64,000 bases of DNA from Clostridium tagluense. Lineage in GTDB: Bacteria > Bacillota > Clostridia > Clostridiales > Clostridiaceae. The stretch is taken from assembly GCF_003865095.1 (NCBI RefSeq), contig NZ_BHYK01000005.1, positions 1 through 64,000 of the forward strand, in the 5' to 3' direction. The position numbers and the translations under genes are program-made. The notes under the pieces were generated by a model. That model was not told the DNA's origin and searched no databases. It saw only the letters and a list, made by a program, of their open reading frames with translations. Each line of letters opens with the position of its first letter. Positions within the stretch are counted from its first letter, which is position 1. Shown here piece after piece: positions 54,455 through 62,271 of the stretch.

Positions 54455-55201
54455 ATGCTGGGGGTTTTATCTGATGTTGGAAATGTTAGAAAAACAAATG
54501 AAGACTCTGTAGGTTATTTTGAATGTAGTGATTTTGGCATTTATGCTGTAGCTGATGGTATGGGAGGACACAACGCAGGAGAGGTTGCAAGTGAACTGGC
54601 TATTAAGGTTATAATAGAATATGTAAAGGCGAATCAATATGGCTCCGATCTAAAAGAAGTGCTTTCTGAAGGAATAAAACATGCAAATAAGGAAATTTAT
54701 GATATGGCAAGTGAGGATGATTCACTTAAAGGTATGGGCACAACTATAACAATTTGTTTTAAAAAGCAAGATAAGATGGTTGTTGCAAATGTTGGTGATA
54801 GTAGTTGTTATGTTATCGATAATAAAAGAAAATTATCAAAAATTACAAGAGATCATTCACTTGTACAACAACTTTTAGATAATGGTACTATTACTGAAGA
54901 AAAGGCTAGAAATCATCCAAATAAAAATATTATTACAAGGGCACTTGGAACAAATGTAGAAGTAGAAGTTGATTTATTTGATGTGGATTTGACTAGCGTA
55001 ATTAAATGTATTTTATGTACAGATGGTCTTACCAATGATGTGACTTATGATGAAATGTATGATATTATTATCAAAAATGACAATGACTCTAGCTGCAAAA
55101 TGTTAGTGGATTTAAGCAAATCTAAGGGTGGACGCGATAACATATCAGTTATCGTATTTGAAGGAGAGTGCAGAGATGATAGGAACCATGTTAGGGAGTA
55201 G
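54455..55201 (+). CDS. prpC: PP2C-type serine/threonine phosphatase (Stp/PrpC)
   Basis: A 248-residue metal-dependent phosphatase: GNVRKTNEDSVGYFE, ADGMGGHNAGEVASELA, GTTITICF, DGLTNDVT and GGRDNISVIVFEGE are the PP2C motifs. It reverses PrkC phosphorylation. The ATG follows AGGGGGTGTAGAA. Its last 26 bases overlap the prkC start, so phosphatase and kinase are coupled. Confidence 0.95.
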   Translation: MLGVLSDVGNVRKTNEDSVGYFECSDFGIYAVADGMGGHNAGEVASELAIKVIIEYVKANQYGSDLKEVLSEGIKHANKEIYDMASEDDSLKGMGTTITICFKKQDKMVVANVGDSSCYVIDNKRKLSKITRDHSLVQQLLDNGTITEEKARNHPNKNIITRALGTNVEVEVDLFDVDLTSVIKCILCTDGLTNDVTYDEMYDIIIKNDNDSSCKMLVDLSKSKGGRDNISVIVFEGECRDDRNHVRE

Positions 55202-57068
55202 ATATGAACTCCTTGAAAAAATTGGAGAAGGTGGAATGGCAATAGTTTATAAAGCTAAGTGTCATCTTCTTAATCGTAATGTTGCTGTAAAAATATTAAA
55301 AGAAGAATTTTCAAATAATATAGATTTCATGGAAAAATTTAAAAAAGAGGCCGCTTCTGCAGCTAGTCTTTCATCAAATTATATAGTTAACATTTATGAT
55401 GTTGGTCAAGAGAATGACATTAACTATATTGTAATGGAATATATAAAAGGTAAAACACTAAAGCAAGTTATACTTCAAAATGGTAGTATGAATAATAGTC
55501 AGGTAATAGATTATGGTATTCAAATTGCAAAAGCACTCCAGTGTGCTCATAAGAATAACATTATACATAGGGACATAAAACCGCATAATATATTAGTGAC
55601 TGAAGATGGGACAGTGAAAGTTACAGATTTTGGTATAGCAAAGGCTTCTAGTTCTGTAACTATAACTAATACTAGTACAGTAATGGGGTCAGCTCATTAT
55701 TTTTCACCAGAACAAGCTAAGGCCAGCTTTGTAGACTTTCGAACGGATATTTATTCTTTTGGAATAGTTCTCTATGAGATGGTTACAGGGAGAGTGCCTT
55801 ATGATGCTGAAAGTCCTGTATCCGTAGCCTTGAAACATATACAGGAACCAGTTGTGCCACCTAAGGACATAAATGACAATGTTCCTGAAAATTTAAATAA
55901 ATTAATATTAAAAGCAATAGAGAAGGAACCTATAAAGAGATATCAAACTGCCAATGAAATGCTTTTGGATTTACAAAGGATACAAAAAAATAGTGAGTAT
56001 ACTGTCACAACAAATACCATGGAAAATGAATATACTAGAGTTATGGCACCTGTAAATGTAGAGGATTACGAAAAACCAGAGGTTCCCAAAAATGAAAAAC
56101 CAAAAATTAATAAAAAAAATAAAACAAAAATAATAGTATCTGTTGCAGTAATTTTATTAATTGTGCTACTGGGTGCAGCAGGCGTAATATATAAAGGTTT
56201 TTCTAAGAATAATGTTAAAGTTACAGCTCAATTACTAGTGCCTAAAATTGTCGGGTTAGATAAAGTGGAAGCAAAAAAAACAGTTGAAGAAAAAGGTTTG
56301 ATTTATACAGAAATTGGAGAAGAAAATAGTGAAAAACCCAAAGGTGCGGTGGTAGAGTGCTGGCCAAAGGAAGGAACAGAAATAGAAGCTAATAAAGAAG
56401 TAAGAGTTAGGGTGAGTAAAGGGCCAGAGGGTTTGCCAGTTCCTTATGTTAAAGAACTTGACGAAGCTTCCGCTAAATCTGCTATTGAACAAAAGGGTTT
56501 TGTATTAGGTAATGTTGTAAGGGAATCCAGTGAATCTGTTGCTAGTGGTATAGTAATAAATCAAGATCCAAGTGCAGAAAGTTTAGCCAAAAAAGGTGAT
56601 AAAGTAAATTTAGTAATAAGTAAGGGAGCAGATGTTAAGTGGTCAAAAGTTCCAGAACTAATCGGATTATCTCAAAATGAAGCACAAGAAAAATTGCAAA
56701 ATTCAAATTTAAAATTAGGTAATACAAGCGAAGTGGAAACTAAGGATAAGTCACAGGATGGTAAAATTTTCAATCAAACAATTCCTGCAAATACAAAAGT
56801 TGAGCAAGGTAATTCTGTAGGTTTTAGTTATTATAGATATAAAGAACCCCCAAAAGAGCAATTTACTGTTCCAGATTTTATAGGAAAAACAGTTAAGGAT
56901 GCAAGAGATTTAGCTGCTAAAAATGACATAACTATAGTTCTTAGTGGTAATGATGCAGATATCATTGATAAACAAGATAAGGAGCCAGGGGCTAAGGTAA
57001 ATGTTGGAGATACTATAACATTAACTTCAAAGGCCCAGGCTCCAGTAACACCGCCAACCGGTCAATAA
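55176..57068 (+). CDS. prkC: PASTA-domain serine/threonine kinase
   Basis: A 630-residue membrane kinase. The cytoplasmic kinase domain (about 8-270) has GEGGMAIVYKA, the catalytic HRDIKPHNIL and DFGIAKA; one membrane helix lies at about 328-350 (IVSVAVILLIVLLGAAGVIY), followed by four PASTA repeats that sense cell-wall fragments. In Bacillus it signals spore germination and growth. The ATG at 55176 follows AGGAGAGTGCAGAG; an earlier in-frame start at 55128 lacks a site. Confidence 0.95.
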   Translation: MIGTMLGSRYELLEKIGEGGMAIVYKAKCHLLNRNVAVKILKEEFSNNIDFMEKFKKEAASAASLSSNYIVNIYDVGQENDINYIVMEYIKGKTLKQVILQNGSMNNSQVIDYGIQIAKALQCAHKNNIIHRDIKPHNILVTEDGTVKVTDFGIAKASSSVTITNTSTVMGSAHYFSPEQAKASFVDFRTDIYSFGIVLYEMVTGRVPYDAESPVSVALKHIQEPVVPPKDINDNVPENLNKLILKAIEKEPIKRYQTANEMLLDLQRIQKNSEYTVTTNTMENEYTRVMAPVNVEDYEKPEVPKNEKPKINKKNKTKIIVSVAVILLIVLLGAAGVIYKGFSKNNVKVTAQLLVPKIVGLDKVEAKKTVEEKGLIYTEIGEENSEKPKGAVVECWPKEGTEIEANKEVRVRVSKGPEGLPVPYVKELDEASAKSAIEQKGFVLGNVVRESSESVASGIVINQDPSAESLAKKGDKVNLVISKGADVKWSKVPELIGLSQNEAQEKLQNSNLKLGNTSEVETKDKSQDGKIFNQTIPANTKVEQGNSVGFSYYRYKEPPKEQFTVPDFIGKTVKDARDLAAKNDITIVLSGNDADIIDKQDKEPGAKVNVGDTITLTSKAQAPVTPPTGQ

Positions 57069-57135
57069 AAAAATATAAAGTAGGATATGAAATACATTTA
57101 AAAAAATTAAATTAAAGTTAAACATTGGAGGATAT

Positions 57136-58005
57136 ATGCAAGGAGTAATCATAAAAGGTGTAGGCGGATTATATTTTGTAAAAGTTGAAGATAAAGTTAT
57201 TAAATGTAAGGCAAGAGGGAAGTTCAGGTATGCTGGGCTTTCCCCTGTTATTGGTGATAAAGTAGAAATAATGCTAGAGGTAGACGAGAGCAAAGGTGTA
57301 ATCGAAAAAATCTTTGAAAGAGATAATGAGATGATACGCCCAGTAGTTGCTAATGTCACTCAAGCTTTTGTGGTTTTTGCTTTTAAGCAACCTGATTTAA
57401 ATATGGATTTGCTCAATAAATTCTTAGTGCTTTGTGAATTTTATAAGTTAAAAATAGTTCTTTGTTTAAATAAGCTAGATTTAGTTGAAGAAGTTAATGA
57501 GGACCTTATAAAAGAATTAAAGAGTGTGGGATGTGATATAGTATTTTTAAAAGCAAAGGAAGGCGAAGGTTTAGACGGACTTAAAACAAAAATAAAAAAT
57601 AATATTAGTGTTTTTTGTGGACCTTCTGGAGTGGGAAAATCAACTATACTAAATAGTATAGTTGGAAGAGAAGCTATGATAACCGGAGATATAAGTAAGA
57701 AATCCCAAAAAGGTAAGCACACTACAAGGCACAGTGAACTTATTGAATATGAAGAAGGATTTTTGTTAGATACACCAGGATTTTCCTCTTTAAGTTTAGA
57801 TTTCATAGACAAAGAACAATTACAATATTGTTTTCCAGAATTTGAAAAACATAGATGTGAATGTAGGTTTTCTAATTGTATGCACCATAAGGAACCTAAC
57901 TGCAGAGTTAAAGAAGCTGTAGAAAATAATGAAATTTACGGGGATAGGTATAAGTTTTATGTAAAAACATTAGAAGAAATTATTGCTAGGGGGAATAGAA
58001 AATGA
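57136..58005 (+). CDS. rsgA: Ribosome small subunit-dependent GTPase
   Basis: A 289-residue circularly permuted GTPase: an N-terminal OB fold, G4 motif LNKLDLV, G1 P-loop GPSGVGKST (about 160), G3 DTPGFSSL and a C-terminal zinc knuckle (HRCECRFSNCMHHKEPNC). It assists 30S maturation. The ATG follows GGAGGATAT. rpe overlaps its stop by 4 bases. Confidence 0.95.
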   Translation: MQGVIIKGVGGLYFVKVEDKVIKCKARGKFRYAGLSPVIGDKVEIMLEVDESKGVIEKIFERDNEMIRPVVANVTQAFVVFAFKQPDLNMDLLNKFLVLCEFYKLKIVLCLNKLDLVEEVNEDLIKELKSVGCDIVFLKAKEGEGLDGLKTKIKNNISVFCGPSGVGKSTILNSIVGREAMITGDISKKSQKGKHTTRHSELIEYEEGFLLDTPGFSSLSLDFIDKEQLQYCFPEFEKHRCECRFSNCMHHKEPNCRVKEAVENNEIYGDRYKFYVKTLEEIIARGNRK

Positions 58006-58652
58006 TTAAAATATCACCGTCTATATTGTCAGCGGATTTTTCAAGGCTAGGAGAACATATAAAGCAGCTAGATGCATATGGTGCTGATATGATTCATATT
58101 GATGTAATGGATGGTATGTTCGTACCTAACATTTCTTTTGGTATTCCAATTATTAAGAGTGTTCGCAAACTAACAAAATTAACCTTTGATGTGCATCTTA
58201 TGATTGAAGAACCATCTAGATATGTAGAAGATTTTGCAAAGGCAGGAGCTGACATTATAACTGTTCATTATGAAGCAGATAGGCATATTGATAGAACTAT
58301 TAATTACATAAAAAGTTTTGGTGTTAAAGCAGGAATTGCATTAAATCCTGCTACACCTGTAGACTGTATTAAAGATTTAATAAGTAATCTTGATATGGTA
58401 CTTATTATGTCTGTAAACCCTGGATTTGGTGGGCAAAAATATATTAAATATTGCTCAGACAAAATTAAAGAAGTCAGAGCTCTTTCGGATAAATATAATA
58501 AAGACCTTATGATTCAAGTAGATGGTGGCATTGATAAAGTTAATATTTCGGAAGTCGTGCGTAGCGGTGCTAATGTAATTGTAGCTGGGTCTGCTATATT
58601 TAAGAATGATGAAATTCAGAAAAATATAAAAGAATTAAGAGCTGGTATTTAG
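58002..58652 (+). CDS. rpe: Ribulose-phosphate 3-epimerase
   Basis: A 216-residue TIM-barrel enzyme of the pentose phosphate pathway: SPSILSADFSRLGEHI, HIDVMDGMFVPNISFG with metal ligands, DVHLMIEEP, MSVNPGFGGQKYI and QVDGGI. It overlaps the rsgA stop (ATGA) and is followed directly by thiN; the order prkC-rsgA-rpe-thiN is conserved in Firmicutes. Confidence 0.96.
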   Translation: MIKISPSILSADFSRLGEHIKQLDAYGADMIHIDVMDGMFVPNISFGIPIIKSVRKLTKLTFDVHLMIEEPSRYVEDFAKAGADIITVHYEADRHIDRTINYIKSFGVKAGIALNPATPVDCIKDLISNLDMVLIMSVNPGFGGQKYIKYCSDKIKEVRALSDKYNKDLMIQVDGGIDKVNISEVVRSGANVIVAGSAIFKNDEIQKNIKELRAGI

Positions 58653-58653
58653 A

Positions 58654-59289
58654 ATGAAGGTCATAATAATATCAGGAGGTAATCCGCCATCCAAGGAATT
58701 TATCACAAAGGAAATCACTGAGGATACATTTTTAATTGGAGCTGATAGTGGGGCAAATTGTCTATATGACTATAATATAGAGCCTCATTTATTAGTAGGA
58801 GATTTTGACTCCATTGATAAAGGGGCATTTGAGTATTTTAAAAAAGGCAAATGTATTATAGACATTTATCCTGCAGAAAAAGATTTTACTGATACTGAAA
58901 TTGCAGCCCAAAAGGCTCTCTGTATGAAACCAAATGAAATAGTGTTTCTCGGTTGCATAGGAAGTAGAGTTGATCATTTGCTTGGCAATATTGGAATGCT
59001 GAAAATTTGCATGGAAAATGGCGTTGATGCTTGCATAAAGGATGAAAACAATGATATTAGGTTAGTTAATACCTCAACATCATTAAGTGGCACTGTGGGG
59101 CAGATATTCTCACTGCAATCTTATGGTGATGAAATAATTGGATTAACCATTGAGGGTTCAAAATATCCATTAAATAATTATAATTTGAAAACTGGACAGA
59201 GTATAACTATTTCAAACGAGTTTGTGCTACCTCAAGTTGAACTTAAATTTAAATCTGGAACTCTAATGATAATATTATCATCAGATTAA
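58654..59289 (+). CDS. thiN: Thiamine pyrophosphokinase
   Basis: A 211-residue enzyme that makes thiamine diphosphate from thiamine and ATP. ISGGNPPSKEF, IGADSGANCLYDY and HLLVGDFDSID carry the metal and substrate residues, and GCIGSRVDHLLGNIGML is the second signature. It starts one base after the rpe stop. The product cofactor is used by dxs in this window. Confidence 0.94.
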   Translation: MKVIIISGGNPPSKEFITKEITEDTFLIGADSGANCLYDYNIEPHLLVGDFDSIDKGAFEYFKKGKCIIDIYPAEKDFTDTEIAAQKALCMKPNEIVFLGCIGSRVDHLLGNIGMLKICMENGVDACIKDENNDIRLVNTSTSLSGTVGQIFSLQSYGDEIIGLTIEGSKYPLNNYNLKTGQSITISNEFVLPQVELKFKSGTLMIILSSD

Positions 59290-59304
59290 AATTTTTATAG
59301 AAAC

Positions 59305-59324
59305 TATATATATATATATATATA
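59305..59324. repeat. TA dinucleotide microsatellite
   Basis: Ten consecutive TA units just after thiN, upstream of its terminator. Confidence 0.85.
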
Positions 59325-59326
59325 AG

Positions 59327-59370
59327 CTATTTTTTTATTGATAATTTCGATAAAAAAATAGTTTTTTATT
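59327..59370 (+). terminator. Intrinsic terminator after thiN
   Basis: CTATTTTTTTAT (59327-59338) pairs perfectly with ATAAAAAAATAG (59350-59361), followed by TTTTTTATTTTT. Confidence 0.75.
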
Positions 59371-59434
59371 TTTGCAACATTACTGATAGTAAATCATATA
59401 ATAATATTGGAATACTTTTGGAGGATAACAACTT

Positions 59435-59605
59435 ATGAAAAAGTATTATAAGCATCTAGGAGATCAACTTGGAGTAATTGTTGCATGTGTAGGAATAGGG
59501 ATTATAGCAGCAGTAATAGTTCCATTTTGGTGGTGGCTGATTGCTGCGGGAGGAGGAATTGTTTACTGCGGCTTTACTATAATGAATCACAACGATCATT
59601 GTTAG
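59435..59605 (+). CDS. Small membrane protein (56 aa) upstream of spoVM
   Basis: A 56-codon frame, ATG after TTTTGGAGGATAACAACTT. It has two hydrophobic segments: about residues 13-30 (LGVIVACVGIGIIAAVIV) and 33-48 (WWLIAAGGGIVYCGF), with a short His/Asn/Asp tail ending in Cys. No family recognised. It lies between thiN and spoVM with a strong ribosome binding site. Confidence 0.65.
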   Translation: MKKYYKHLGDQLGVIVACVGIGIIAAVIVPFWWWLIAAGGGIVYCGFTIMNHNDHC

Positions 59606-59654
59606 TGATGTGGTGATAGGCAGGTCTATAGCTCAGGTTTAGGGGGGAATAAAG

Positions 59655-59723
59655 ATGAAAATTGTGGCTATTAAAGTACCCAGGTTTATATCTCGAATAA
59701 TCAGATTTTTCTTTAGAAAATAA
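59655..59723 (+). CDS. spoVM: Stage V sporulation protein M
   Basis: A 22-codon frame between thiN and rpmB, exactly where SpoVM lies in Bacillus and clostridia. The ATG follows TTTAGGGGGGAATAAAG. The peptide is an amphipathic cationic helix with the family pattern: Lys2, a hydrophobic run, Pro9 (VPRF), and a basic aromatic end (RFFFRK). SpoVM recognises the curved forespore membrane and recruits the coat ATPase SpoIVA. It is a few residues shorter than the 26-aa Bacillus protein and is easily missed by gene finders. Confidence 0.85.
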   Translation: MKIVAIKVPRFISRIIRFFFRK

Positions 59724-59774
59724 CATAGAAAAGTTTATAATGATGTTAATATTCTCACTAATGTCGTTAAAATA

Positions 59775-59805
59775 AAAAAATGCAGCTTTATAAGCTGCAT
59801 TTTTT
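59775..59805. terminator. Bidirectional terminator between spoVM and rpmB
   Basis: TGCAGCTT (59781-59788) pairs with AAGCTGCA (59792-59799), with A/T tracts on both sides. Confidence 0.85.
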
Positions 59806-59813
59806 GTTCCTAA

Positions 59814-60005
59814 TTATATAGCACGTTGTACTTTACCTGAACGAAGACATCTAGTACATACATGTATAGATTTAGGCGTTCCGCTAACTATAGCTTTAAC
59901 CTTTTGGATATTTGGAGCCCATTTTCTCTTTGATTGACGGTGTGAGTGACTATATTGAACACCAGAAATAACACCTTTATCGCATATATCGCATTTTCTT
60001 GACAA
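59814..60005 (-). CDS. rpmB: 50S ribosomal protein L28
   Basis: A 63-residue ribosomal protein starting SRKCDICDKGVISGVQYSHS, with two Cys pairs (CDIC and CTRC) that make the zinc-binding form of L28. The start is TTG at 60005, supported by TAAGGAGGTGTTTTCA; an upstream in-frame ATG at 60104 would add 33 unrelated residues. It is convergent with spoVM and divergent from the second asp23 gene. Confidence 0.94.
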   Translation of the reverse strand: MSRKCDICDKGVISGVQYSHSHRQSKRKWAPNIQKVKAIVSGTPKSIHVCTRCLRSGKVQRAI

Positions 60006-60202
60006 TGAAAACACCTCCTTAAGACTAATAAGAAAAAAAAATTTCTCAATTGAAACACGCATTATTGTAACATAGATACTACTACTCTTGCAAGTAGAAT
60101 ACAAAATTATTACTGACTAAAGTAATTTAACAATTAATTTTCTTGAATAAATTAGCTTTATACTATAAAATAATCTATATAGCGTTATAAGGAGGAATTA
60201 CA

Positions 60203-60553
60203 ATGAAAGGTAACATTACGAGCGAGAATGGTATTATATATTATTCAGAGGAATCGTTAGCTAATATAGTTGGCATTTCTACAATGGAGTGTTATGGAGT
60301 TGTGGGAATGGCATTAAAAGATGCTAAGGATGGATTTTGGCAATTAATTAAAAGTGATGGTTTAAATAAAGGGGTTAAAATTCATTCTAAAGAAAATCAA
60401 CTATTTATTGAATTGTATATAATAGTTGAATATGGCACAAAAATCTCTGTAATTGCAAATAATATAATTCAAAAAATAAGATATAATGTTGAAAATTATA
60501 CAGGACTAAAAGTGGCAGCAATAACAGTAAACGTACAAGGTGTAAGGGTTTAA
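60203..60553 (+). CDS. Asp23/Gls24 family protein (second copy)
   Basis: A 116-residue Asp23-family protein: GIIYYSEESLANIVGIS, ECYGVVGMALKD, VKIHSKENQLFIELYIIVEYG and a final VAAITVNVQGVRV. It is diverged from the copy at 4517. Position directly before the fakA-type gene is conserved in Firmicutes. The ATG follows AAGGAGGAATTACA. Molecular role unknown. Confidence 0.92.
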   Translation: MKGNITSENGIIYYSEESLANIVGISTMECYGVVGMALKDAKDGFWQLIKSDGLNKGVKIHSKENQLFIELYIIVEYGTKISVIANNIIQKIRYNVENYTGLKVAAITVNVQGVRV

Positions 60554-60566
60554 GGGGGTAAAGACA

Positions 60567-62210
60567 GTGGAATACTTAAAAATAAACGGACAACACTTCC
60601 GTAATATGGTAATTAATGCATCTAATAGGTTAGAAGATCAAAAGGAATACGTAAATGCACTTAATGTGTTTCCAGTTCCAGATGGAGATACAGGCACTAA
60701 TATGTCAATGACATTTAAGGCTGCAGTGTGTGAAATTGAAAATATGTCAACTACATCTATTAGTGAGATATCACAAAAGATAGCTAGAGGCGCGCTGATG
60801 GGTGCAAGAGGCAATTCAGGCGTTATACTATCACAAATATTTAGAGGTATTGGAAAAGGCCTAGAAGGTAAAAATGAAGTTACTTCTGAAGAATTTGCTA
60901 AAAGTATTTTGGAAGGTGCCACTTTTGCATATAAGGCTGTTATGAGACCTACTGAAGGAACTATTTTAACAATAATTAAAGCTGCTGGTGAAAGTGCAGT
61001 TAGTAGCGGAGCAACCAATGTCGTTGAGCTTATGGAAGAAGTTTGCACGCATAGTCAAATTATGTTAGATAAAACTCCAGATATGCTTCAAGCATTAAAA
61101 GAAGCAAAAGTTGTTGATGCAGGTGGCATGGGACTTTTAATAATATTTAAGGGCATGCATGAAGCTTTAAAAAACAATATGGAAGCTACCATTAATAAAT
61201 CAGACAAGCAAAGTAGTAAATCAGAAATAATACCACCTGTAGCTACAGATATGCCTGTAAACATAAAGTATGGATACTGTACTGAATTATTAGTTATTGC
61301 TGAAAATGTTGATACTAATGAATTAAAGACTTACTTAGAAAAACATGGAGACTCAATGGTTGTGGTGACCCAAGATGAATTTCTTAAAATTCACATACAC
61401 ACAAATGATCCAGGTTTAGTGCTTTCAAAAGCAGTAACACTAGGTGAGCTTTCTAAGATAAAAATTGAAAACATGAGAGAGCAACATAGAAATTTATTAG
61501 GGATTCAAGAGGAAGTAGCAGAGCAATCCGCAGCAGAAAATACCACTGAAAATAAAAAATACGGATTTGTATCTGTTGCACTTGGTGAGGGCATTAGAAA
61601 TATTTTTAAGGATTTAGGTGTGGATGTTGTAATAGAGGGCGGCCAAACTATGAATCCAAGTACACAAGATATATTAGATAGTATTAATAAAGTTAATGCG
61701 GATAATATATTTGTATTACCTAATAATAAAAATATACTTATGGCAGCGCTACAAGCAGTGGAACTGTCAGATAAAAATGTAATAGTTATTCCTTCTAAAA
61801 CTATTCCTCAAGGAATAACTGCCGTAACAATGTTTAACGCAGAAGCTAGTGTAGAAGAAAATGAAAATACACTAAAAGAAGCAATTAAAAATGTTGTAAC
61901 CGCTTCTGTGACTTATGCAGTTAAAGACACTGAATCTGATGGTAAAACAATAAAACAAGGAAATATCCTAGGTTTAGTTGAGAACAAAATTAAAGAAGTT
62001 GGAACAGATATTTACAAAGTTTGCACCGATGTTATAGATAGTATGATTACTGAAGATAGCGAGCTTGTTACGATTTTCTATGGTGAAGATTGTATAATAA
62101 GTGAAGTGGAAGCATTTATTTCGGAGTTAGAGAATAAATATCCAAATATAGATGTTCAACATTACAATGGAAAACAGCCACTATATTATTTTATTGCTTC
62201 AGTTGAATAA
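60567..62210 (+). CDS. fakA: Fatty acid kinase catalytic subunit FakA (DAK/YloV family)
   Basis: A 547-residue protein with an N-terminal DhaL kinase domain (NVFPVPDGDTGTNMSMTF with the Mg-ATP aspartates at about 31-48, GARGNSGVILSQIFRGI near 80) and a long C-terminal middle/DegV-like FakA domain (YGYCTELLVIAENV onward). FakA phosphorylates fatty acids bound to FakB proteins. The start is GTG after AAGGGGGTAAAGACA, 13 bp after asp23. recG follows. Confidence 0.92.
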   Translation: MEYLKINGQHFRNMVINASNRLEDQKEYVNALNVFPVPDGDTGTNMSMTFKAAVCEIENMSTTSISEISQKIARGALMGARGNSGVILSQIFRGIGKGLEGKNEVTSEEFAKSILEGATFAYKAVMRPTEGTILTIIKAAGESAVSSGATNVVELMEEVCTHSQIMLDKTPDMLQALKEAKVVDAGGMGLLIIFKGMHEALKNNMEATINKSDKQSSKSEIIPPVATDMPVNIKYGYCTELLVIAENVDTNELKTYLEKHGDSMVVVTQDEFLKIHIHTNDPGLVLSKAVTLGELSKIKIENMREQHRNLLGIQEEVAEQSAAENTTENKKYGFVSVALGEGIRNIFKDLGVDVVIEGGQTMNPSTQDILDSINKVNADNIFVLPNNKNILMAALQAVELSDKNVIVIPSKTIPQGITAVTMFNAEASVEENENTLKEAIKNVVTASVTYAVKDTESDGKTIKQGNILGLVENKIKEVGTDIYKVCTDVIDSMITEDSELVTIFYGEDCIISEVEAFISELENKYPNIDVQHYNGKQPLYYFIASVE

Positions 62211-62230
62211 AAGCCCTAGGGCTTTTTTTC
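62209..62230 (+). terminator. Intrinsic terminator after fakA
   Basis: AAAGCCC and GGGCTTT form a tight stem right at the stop, followed by TTTTTTC. Confidence 0.8.
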
Positions 62231-62271
62231 TTAGGTATATTAATTAAAATCTTATTTTTGGAGTGGTATTT

